Source: an uncultured Collinsella sp.
GTDB lineage: Bacteria > Actinomycetota > Coriobacteriia > Coriobacteriales > Coriobacteriaceae
Reading direction: 5' to 3'
Assembly: GCA_900549065.1 (NCBI GenBank)
Contig: URNC01000065.1
Span: 1 to 10,556 of the forward strand
DNA length: 10,556 nt
Part shown: positions 5,961-10,556 of the stretch, one piece after another
Position numbering within the stretch: position 1 is the first letter of the stretch
How the letters are laid out: each line of letters starts with the position of its first letter
Made by a program: the position numbers and the translations under genes
Notes under the pieces: generated by a model
Seen by the model: the letters and a program-made list of their open reading frames with translations, nothing else
Databases searched by the model: none
Told to the model about the DNA's origin: nothing

Positions 5961-5996
5961 ACGGGGTCCGGTGCGAATGCATCGGGCCCCGTTTTG
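5961..5996 (+). terminator. intrinsic terminator after the surface-protein gene
   Basis: ACGGGGTCCGGTGC (5961-5974) pairs with GCATCGGGCCCCGT (5979-5992) over all 14 positions, two of them G-U, around a GAAT loop. TTTT follows at once (5992-5995), then a G and more T. It lies 32 bp after the stop codon at 5928 and should separate this gene from the next. Confidence 0.92.
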
Positions 5997-6090
5997 TTGT
6001 GCAACGATTAGTTATGCCCCCTCACACCTCTTGTTGCTACCGTTGCCCGATATGTTCGCGCGGCGTCGTCGGTACGCGCGAGGCGGTCAT

Positions 6091-6122
6091 TACAATTGGC
6101 ATCGTGCAGCGATTTAGGGGGA
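6091..6122 (+). promoter_or_regulatory. -10-like box and ribosome site for the ATPase-like gene
   Basis: TACAAT (6091-6096) matches the -10 consensus at five of six bases, but no convincing -35 is seen 16-18 bp upstream. AGGGGGA (6116-6122) lies 8 nt before the GTG at 6131 and is the reason for choosing that start. The upstream terminator makes a separate promoter here likely. Confidence 0.4.
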
Positions 6123-6130
6123 ATGTTTTG

Positions 6131-7927
6131 GTGTCTGAACAGGCAAATGTTGATTGTGCTGCTGGCTTTGGCGTGCGCTTGATCGGCTGTGCCGACGATG
6201 CGGTTTTGCCCATTGGCATGCACGACTATGCGGAGGCCCTTGGTTGCTGCATGCTGGTTGACAAAACCATGTTTATTGCCGATGTGTTGGACTGCGACGC
6301 GTCCGTTGTGGTGTGCTGTCGACCCGAGGGTTTTGGCAAGAGCATGAACTTGTCGATGCTCAAGGCTTTTCTAGAGCGTCCAGCGGTCGGTCGCTCTGGT
6401 CAGCGTTTGTTTGCCGATGCTCAGATTTGCGATGCGAACGGCGGGCGCTATCGTGATGAGTATGCTTGCTATCCGGTGATATCGCTGGACTTTTCTGGCG
6501 CTGCAAGGTGCGGGGCCGCTGTTGCCGGCGTCGTGCACAATGCTCTTTCGGGCGAATGTGTTCGCTTGTTGCCACTCTTGGAAGCTCCGGATTTAGCTCG
6601 AGACAAGGTGCGTCACATCGAACGCGTTGCGCGTGGCGCGGCGAGCGAGGAAGAGGTCGCCTCGGTGCTTGGCGTGCTCATTGAGCTGCTGGAGATGGCC
6701 TGCGATGAACAGGTTGTATTGCTCGTTGATGGGTACGACGCGGCGTGGTTGGGCCGTGCGAGCGCGAGGGGCGCTTCCGGCGCCGATCCGGCAGGGCTAC
6801 TTGACCGTGTGCTGTTTGACGCCATTGCTGCCGCGGGCCATTCGCTACGCTTTGCATGTCTGATGGGGGAGTGTCCCGGCCCTGCCGAAGCGGCGCTTTC
6901 TTTGCACTGCTGCTCGTATTGTCTGACGACGCCGCTTTCGACCTGGTGTGACCGTTGGTTCGGCTTTTCGGATGCCGAGGTCCAGGCTCTTTTGAATCAT
7001 GCTGGGCGCGAGGAATACCTGGATGATGCGCGTGAATGGCTCGAGGGATATCGGTTTGGCAGGGCCTATTGCTCGAGTCCAGCGCGTGTGATCGGTTTTC
7101 TGGACCGAGGCTGCACGGCGCCCGTGCGTGCCGATCTGTATGGGTATGCGGATTGCCTGAGTAGGGTAGTTAGGGACTGGAATCTCGACCGCCTTTCGGT
7201 CTTGTTTGATTTGCTCGAGGCCCATGGATGCGTTGGGGTCCCGCTTTGTTTGGGCGCTGCGGGGCTAGAGGCCTCGCCTGATGATGGCTTGTGGACGGCG
7301 CTGTATCTGTCAGGTTTCCTGACGACGGATATGACTGAGAAGCCAGAGCATGGCGATCGCCTCCGTGCTTTGCGATTGCCCAATAACGAGCTTCGCCAGG
7401 CCTTGCGTCTAGTGATTATTGAGTGGTTTGAGTGCGCTGCAGAAGACATTCGAGACGTCGATGCGTTTCGCGACGGGCTGTGCCATGGGAACGAAGATAC
7501 CGTGAGGCGGGCGCTAAGCCGCATCTTGGGAGATGCGGGAATCGGTGCGACCGACCCAGATACACCGCTGCCATATCACCTACTCTTGCAAGGACTCTGC
7601 TTTGGATTGCCGGGCTATGCCAATCCTGCTTCGAGGCGAAAGTGTGGCGCGGATCGCTGGGACATCCAGGTTTTTCCTACGGGCGCCGTGTTCGACATAG
7701 CCGATACGATCGGTATGCTCGATGAACGTCCGCTGATAACGGTCAACATGATGTATGACCCCGGTGTGGATGCGCTGGGCCTGGAATTGCTGGCTGTGCA
7801 GGCGCTGCTCGACATAGAGCGCGACGGCATCGACGAAATCCGTGTGCCGCGACCCGGCGTTGGCCGCATGCGCTGGGGGTTTGGGTTTGATGGACAGCAT
7901 GTGGCTACGGTGTACCAGCGGCTTTAA
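6131..7927 (+). CDS. divergent AAA-ATPase-like / PD-(D/E)XK family protein
   Basis: The 598-residue product follows the layout of the AAA-ATPase_like plus DUF1703/PDDEXK_9 family, common in gut bacteria and of unknown role. VDKTMFIADVLD (43-54) and the P-loop RPEGFGKSM (64-72) match family landmarks, although the usual RPRRFGKS has become RPEGFGKS. The Walker B-like LLVDGYDA (197-204) has Gly where the family has the Glu of DEYD. LYLSGFLT (391-398), LRLPNNELRQAL (413-424) and YHLLLQGLCFGLPGY (482-496) fit the middle part. At the C-terminus RWDIQVFP (509-516) keeps the Asp, but the position expected to carry E-x-K reads ITVNMMYD (536-543), so the nuclease centre looks lost. Twenty-six cysteines (about 4%) is unusual for a cytosolic protein. 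No signal peptide or clear membrane segment is seen. The start is GTG, chosen from the AGGGGGA site; the frame is open back to 5999. Family is fairly certain, function unknown. Confidence 0.83.
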   Translation: MSEQANVDCAAGFGVRLIGCADDAVLPIGMHDYAEALGCCMLVDKTMFIADVLDCDASVVVCCRPEGFGKSMNLSMLKAFLERPAVGRSGQRLFADAQICDANGGRYRDEYACYPVISLDFSGAARCGAAVAGVVHNALSGECVRLLPLLEAPDLARDKVRHIERVARGAASEEEVASVLGVLIELLEMACDEQVVLLVDGYDAAWLGRASARGASGADPAGLLDRVLFDAIAAAGHSLRFACLMGECPGPAEAALSLHCCSYCLTTPLSTWCDRWFGFSDAEVQALLNHAGREEYLDDAREWLEGYRFGRAYCSSPARVIGFLDRGCTAPVRADLYGYADCLSRVVRDWNLDRLSVLFDLLEAHGCVGVPLCLGAAGLEASPDDGLWTALYLSGFLTTDMTEKPEHGDRLRALRLPNNELRQALRLVIIEWFECAAEDIRDVDAFRDGLCHGNEDTVRRALSRILGDAGIGATDPDTPLPYHLLLQGLCFGLPGYANPASRRKCGADRWDIQVFPTGAVFDIADTIGMLDERPLITVNMMYDPGVDALGLELLAVQALLDIERDGIDEIRVPRPGVGRMRWGFGFDGQHVATVYQRL

Positions 7928-7951
7928 GCGCCGAGGTGTTTCCGGCTTCCG

Positions 7952-8971
7952 TTACTCGGTGTCCTTCATGGGCGGCATGGGCTTCCAGTTGGGATCCTTA
8001 ACGATCTTGCGGGCGTCCTTCATGCCACGGCGCAGCGCCGGAATACCGGTCTTAAAGCACTTATCGACCGCAGCCAGGCGAATAAATTCCTTGCAGAAGG
8101 TCGCGGCGTTGCCCAGACGGAACAGCATAGGGTGGTAGTCGCCGTAGATCTGCATGTAGCGTGCCAGATAACCGCGGTTGCGCATGATGTAGTAGCGGTT
8201 GGTGTCGCTCGTGGAGTTGAGCTGGCGTTTGCCGGCGATGTCCCAGTTAGAGACGGCGCGGGCGCGCTTGAGCACCACGTCGGCAACAACGGCGGCGGGG
8301 AAGTGCTGGCTGGCCACGTAGCCATAGCAGGCATCGTCGCCGTAGATAAAGAAGCGCGCATCGGGCAGGCCGATCTTGTCGACCACGCGGCGCGAGAACA
8401 TGCCGCCCTCAAAGCACAGCTGGTTCATGGCGCGATAACCCTCTGGACCCAAGTCCCACTTGGCGACTGGGTTGGGAATGCCGAGCGAAAGGATGAGTTG
8501 GTATTGCCAAAAGAAGGCGCCGCCGTCAAAGTCCAGGCGCGAACCCTGGATGACATCATAGCGGTCGGTCCACTTGGCAAGGCGCTTGATGCCTTCGGGG
8601 ATGACGAGCACGTCGTCGTCCATCACCCAGAACCACTGGGCGCCCAGGTCGTAGGCGCATTTAGTGCCAGCGGAGAAGCCGCCCGCACCGCCGCCGTTTT
8701 CGAGCTGCGGGGCGTAGATGACGCGGTCGGTGGCGCCCTGCGCGTCAGGCTGCTCGGTGTCGATGCCCCACAGGTTAGCCAGGCGCTCGTTGAATGCGGT
8801 GCACATGGCCTCGGTCTCGCGCGAATTTTCGTTATCGACAATCACGATGCGCCAGGGCGTTGCCGTGAGCTCGGTCATGGAGTCGAACAAGTTGGCCAGG
8901 AGTTCCTGGCGCTTGTACGTAACGACGACGATGGCGAGCTTATCGATGGGAGCGGGAAAGGTTGAAGGCAT
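7952..8971 (-). CDS. GT2 glycosyltransferase, GlfT/rhamnosyltransferase-like
   Basis: This is a cytosolic-side, inverting GT-A fold glycosyltransferase expected to add a sugar (galactofuranose or rhamnose by family resemblance) to a lipid-linked surface glycan. In the 339-residue product, LAIVVVTYKRQELL (12-25) is the nucleotide-sugar binding start, NGGGAGGFSAG (92-102) is the GlfT-type glycine loop, WVMDDDV (115-121) is the metal-binding DDD motif, and FFIYGDDACYG (207-217) carries the likely catalytic Asp. YYIMRNRGYLARY (260-272) is also typical of this branch. No membrane helix is evident. The start is taken at the ATG at 8971 (MPSTFPAPIDK), preceded by AAAGGA about 11 nt upstream; an in-frame GTG at 9013 lacks a ribosome site. 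Its stop lies 24 bp from the convergent ATPase-like gene, with no clear terminator between. Sugar and acceptor cannot be read from the sequence. Confidence 0.9.
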   Translation of the reverse strand: MPSTFPAPIDKLAIVVVTYKRQELLANLFDSMTELTATPWRIVIVDNENSRETEAMCTAFNERLANLWGIDTEQPDAQGATDRVIYAPQLENGGGAGGFSAGTKCAYDLGAQWFWVMDDDVLVIPEGIKRLAKWTDRYDVIQGSRLDFDGGAFFWQYQLILSLGIPNPVAKWDLGPEGYRAMNQLCFEGGMFSRRVVDKIGLPDARFFIYGDDACYGYVASQHFPAAVVADVVLKRARAVSNWDIAGKRQLNSTSDTNRYYIMRNRGYLARYMQIYGDYHPMLFRLGNAATFCKEFIRLAAVDKCFKTGIPALRRGMKDARKIVKDPNWKPMPPMKDTE

Positions 8972-9046
8972 GGGGCAATATATCCTTTCACGCGCGGCGG
9001 GCGAGCGCTGCACGGAAGCTATCGAATACGTCCTTGGGACTGTCCT

Positions 9047-9077
9047 ATTGTAAAGGCTCGGCGCACCTTAGCGGCAA
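9047..9077 (-). promoter_or_regulatory. candidate promoter for the GlfT-like gene
   Basis: On the minus strand TACAAT (9052-9047) is a five-of-six -10 box. A weak TTGCCG -35 (9077-9072) lies 19 bp upstream. The leader would be about 70 nt and ends in AAAGGA before the ATG at 8971. The rest of 8972-9227 holds the plus-strand promoter candidate and no gene. Confidence 0.4.
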
Positions 9078-9133
9078 GCTTTGAATAAAACGCAGGAACC
9101 TGCCATGGGCCCGCCGCATGACGTGGGGCTGCT

Positions 9134-9163
9134 TTGCCCGCAAGAGGCTCCATAGATTATATA
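9134..9163 (+). promoter_or_regulatory. candidate promoter for the plus-strand glycosyltransferases
   Basis: TTGCCC (9134-9139) is followed after 18 bp by TATATA (9158-9163), within the most AT-rich run of this intergenic region. The leader would be about 55-60 nt, ending in AAGGAG (9217-9222). Overlapping alternatives exist (TATAAA at 9160-9165), so the exact -10 is uncertain. Confidence 0.4.
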
Positions 9164-9227
9164 AACGCCCGCTGGCGCGCTGGCCCTTTGATACCATGAA
9201 ACGACAGGTATTTCCTAAGGAGCACAT

Positions 9228-10331
9228 TTGTCTACTAACGCCTCTGGCAGCCCTGTTCTGTCGCTGCTTATTCCCATTTACAATGTTCAGCGCTACCTGC
9301 GCGAGTGCCTCGATTCCGCCCTGGCGCAGACGCTCAAGGACATCGAGATCATCTGCATTAACGACGGGTCGACCGACAACTCGCCGGCGATTATCCGCGA
9401 GTATATGGAGCGCGATGGGCGCGTCAAGATGATCGACAAGGCCAACAGCGGCTACGGCGACTCGATGAACCACGGTCTGGAGATGGCGCGTGGCAAGTAC
9501 GTGGGCATCTTGGAGTCCGATGACTTTATGGCGTCCGACGCACTCGAAAAGCTTGTCTCGGCCGCCGATAGCAATAATGCCGACTTCGCGAAGGCGAACT
9601 TTGATTTCTACTGGTCTAAGCCCGAGGAGCGCCGTTCGCTGCACGAGATGTTTAGACCTCAGGATTGCGGCAAGCCGGTGCACCCGAGCGATACGACGCA
9701 GTTCTTTAAGCAAAAGCCGTCGATTTGGTCGGCCGTGTACCGTCGCGATTTTCTTGAGCGCAACGGCATTACGTTCCTGCCGACTCCGGGGGCATCCTTT
9801 CAGGACACGTCATTCGCTTTTAAGGTGATCGCGTGCGCCGATAAGGCTGTTTACCTGCATGATGCCGTGTTGTCGTATCGCCAGGACAACGAGAATTCCT
9901 CGGTCAATTCTTCGGCTAAGGTTTTTTGCGTCAATTCCGAGTATGCCGAGATTGAGCGTTGGATTCGAGAGGATTATGCCCGTGATCACGCAAGTGATGA
10001 CGTCGCGCGCATGCTCAAGTTCAATCAGCTCATTAAGTACGATTCGTACATGTGGAACTACGTGCGCCTGGCGCCTAAGTTCTATAAGGAGTTCCTGGTT
10101 CAGATGGCCAAGGAGTTCCAAGCGGCCTTGGACGCCGGGGGCTTTTCGCTTGACGACCTCAAGCCGTGGAAGCGCGCAAATCTCGCTGCCATCCTCAAAG
10201 ATCCTGAGGGCTGGGTTGACGAGCATCCGAGTTTCGCGACGGATGGTGCCTTGGGGCGTGCTAAGTATTACGCCTCGGTTGGAGGCCCAGGCGTGGTCGC
10301 TGCCTTCCTCATCGAATCGCTGAGGGGGTAG
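9228..10331 (+). CDS. GT2 family glycosyltransferase
   Basis: This is a GT-A fold glycosyltransferase of the type found in capsule and exopolysaccharide clusters, which transfers a sugar from a nucleotide donor at the inner face of the membrane. The 367-residue product has LSLLIPIYNVQRYLRECLDS (11-30), the donor-binding NDGSTD (45-50), a DXD-like ESDD (96-99), and KPSIWSAVYRRDFL (163-175) with GASFQDTSF (188-196), a pair common in this GT2 subgroup. The tail is helical and hydrophilic, with no clear membrane segment. The start is TTG at 9228, supported by AAGGAG 5 nt upstream; the nearby ATG at 9196 is out of frame. The next glycosyltransferase starts 6 nt after the stop, so the two are co-transcribed. 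Donor and acceptor are unknown. Confidence 0.92.
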   Translation: MSTNASGSPVLSLLIPIYNVQRYLRECLDSALAQTLKDIEIICINDGSTDNSPAIIREYMERDGRVKMIDKANSGYGDSMNHGLEMARGKYVGILESDDFMASDALEKLVSAADSNNADFAKANFDFYWSKPEERRSLHEMFRPQDCGKPVHPSDTTQFFKQKPSIWSAVYRRDFLERNGITFLPTPGASFQDTSFAFKVIACADKAVYLHDAVLSYRQDNENSSVNSSAKVFCVNSEYAEIERWIREDYARDHASDDVARMLKFNQLIKYDSYMWNYVRLAPKFYKEFLVQMAKEFQAALDAGGFSLDDLKPWKRANLAAILKDPEGWVDEHPSFATDGALGRAKYYASVGGPGVVAAFLIESLRG

Positions 10332-10337
10332 GTCGAC

Positions 10338-10507
10338 ATGGGAGAGGCCTCGTGTCCTAAAGCTACCATTGTCGTCCCCGTTTACAACTCTGCGCGCTCC
10401 ATTCAGCGATGCCTCGATTCGCTGTTGGCCCAGTCCGAGCGCTCGATTCAGGTTGTCTGCGTCAACGACGGTTCGACTGATGATTCGTTGAACGTGTTGC
10501 GCCAGAT
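10338..10507 (+). CDS. second GT2 glycosyltransferase, N-terminal fragment cut by contig end
   Basis: The frame from the ATG at 10338 reads MGEASCPKATIVVPVYNSAR, then CLDSLLAQSERSIQVVCVND, then GSTDDSLNVLRQ. This is the start of a GT2 enzyme with the donor-binding VNDGSTDDS motif, closely resembling the preceding gene's N-terminus. About 56 genuine residues are present. The open frame continues to 10556, but bases from 10508 are sequencing adapter, so the residues after LRQ are not real. It lies 6 nt after the preceding stop and is probably in the same operon. The full gene should be several hundred codons long. Confidence 0.88.
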
Positions 10508-10556
10508 CTGTCTCTTATACACATCTGACGCTGCCGACGAAGGCTTAGGTGTAGAT
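10508..10556. other. Illumina Nextera adapter read-through (non-genomic)
   Basis: CTGTCTCTTATACACATCT (10508-10526) is the Tn5 mosaic end used in Nextera libraries. It is followed by GACGCTGCCGACGA (10527-10540), the standard read-2 continuation. Then comes an 8-base index AGGCTTAG (10541-10548), the reverse complement of the i5 index CTAAGCCT (S508), and GTGTAGAT (10549-10556), the start of the P5 sequence. All parts are in the order of the library adapter, so this is untrimmed adapter and not a Tn5 insertion. Confidence 0.98.

Noticed and set aside
4027..6005. Identical 12-mer TTGTTGTGCAAC at 4027-4038 and 5994-6005 flanking the surface-protein gene, as if att or target-site repeats
   Set aside because: A few 12-base matches are expected by chance in 10 kb; the right copy is partly the terminator T-tract, and there is no integrase or transposase.
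5999..6130. N-terminal extension of the ATPase-like protein containing CCYRCPIC, which resembles a zinc knuckle
   Set aside because: Its GTG or ATG starts lack a ribosome site and begin at the edge of the terminator, while the GTG at 6131 has a strong AGGGGGA.
7928..7951. Bidirectional terminator between the convergent ATPase-like and GlfT-like genes
   Set aside because: The 24-bp gap shows only a 4-bp GCCG/CGGC pairing and no T-tract on either strand.
8972..9013. Upstream GTG start (9013) for the GlfT-like enzyme
   Set aside because: There is no Shine-Dalgarno, and the extension overlaps the leader that carries AAAGGA for the ATG at 8971.
9045..9713. 222-codon minus-strand frame opposite the TTG-start glycosyltransferase
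   Set aside because: It is antisense to a clear GT2 gene, with no recognisable domain and no ribosome site.
10508..10526. Tn5 mosaic end, as evidence of a transposon insertion
   Set aside because: It is followed by the Nextera adapter and index, so it comes from library preparation.

Overview
The window looks like a contig end from a high-GC Gram-positive gut bacterium, most likely a Coriobacteriia member close to Collinsella. This is inferred from four things: GC-rich codon use, a sufC-sufB-sufD operon next to an Rrf2-family regulator, a surface protein with an LPXTG-like anchor, and glycosyltransferases of actinobacterial GlfT type. No rRNA, tRNA or CRISPR array is visible, so the taxonomy rests on protein character alone.

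Region 1 (1-3281) is Fe-S cluster assembly. On the minus strand sufC, sufB and the start of sufD form a tight operon. Diverging from it on the plus strand is an Rrf2/IscR-type regulator with three cysteines. The control region between them (about 2626-2849) is the most structured non-coding DNA here. It holds two 31-bp dyad-symmetric elements that are inverted copies of each other (27/31 identical), a 25-bp site resembling the E. coli IscR type 1 operator, and a promoter-like TTGACT box facing suf.

Region 2 (3290-3983) is a two-gene MntA/HepT-type toxin-antitoxin module. It starts 8 nt after the regulator gene and has no terminator before it, so it may be read from the regulator's promoter. 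Its hepT half is clearly more AT-rich than the suf genes.

Region 3 (4001-5996) is a monocistronic surface-protein unit: a repeat-rich upstream region, then a gene for a secreted protein with a lysozyme-like N-terminal domain (inferred), a long Ser/Asp/Asn then Lys/Glu/Asp linker, a Thr run, an MPKTGD sorting signal, and a strong intrinsic terminator.

Region 4 (6131-7927) encodes a divergent member of the AAA-ATPase-like/PD-(D/E)XK family. It keeps Walker A, but Walker B and the nuclease core look degraded, and it is unusually rich in cysteine.

Region 5 (7952-10507) is a surface-polysaccharide glycosyltransferase cluster: a GlfT-like GT2 enzyme on the minus strand, and two GT2 enzymes on the plus strand, the last one cut off.

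The final 49 bases (10508-10556) are not genomic. They are Illumina Nextera adapter read-through including the i5 index, so the last codons of the final reading frame are artefact. The best candidates for something undescribed are the paired inverted operators of the suf/rrf2 region with the toxin-antitoxin module downstream, and the degraded Cys-rich ATPase.
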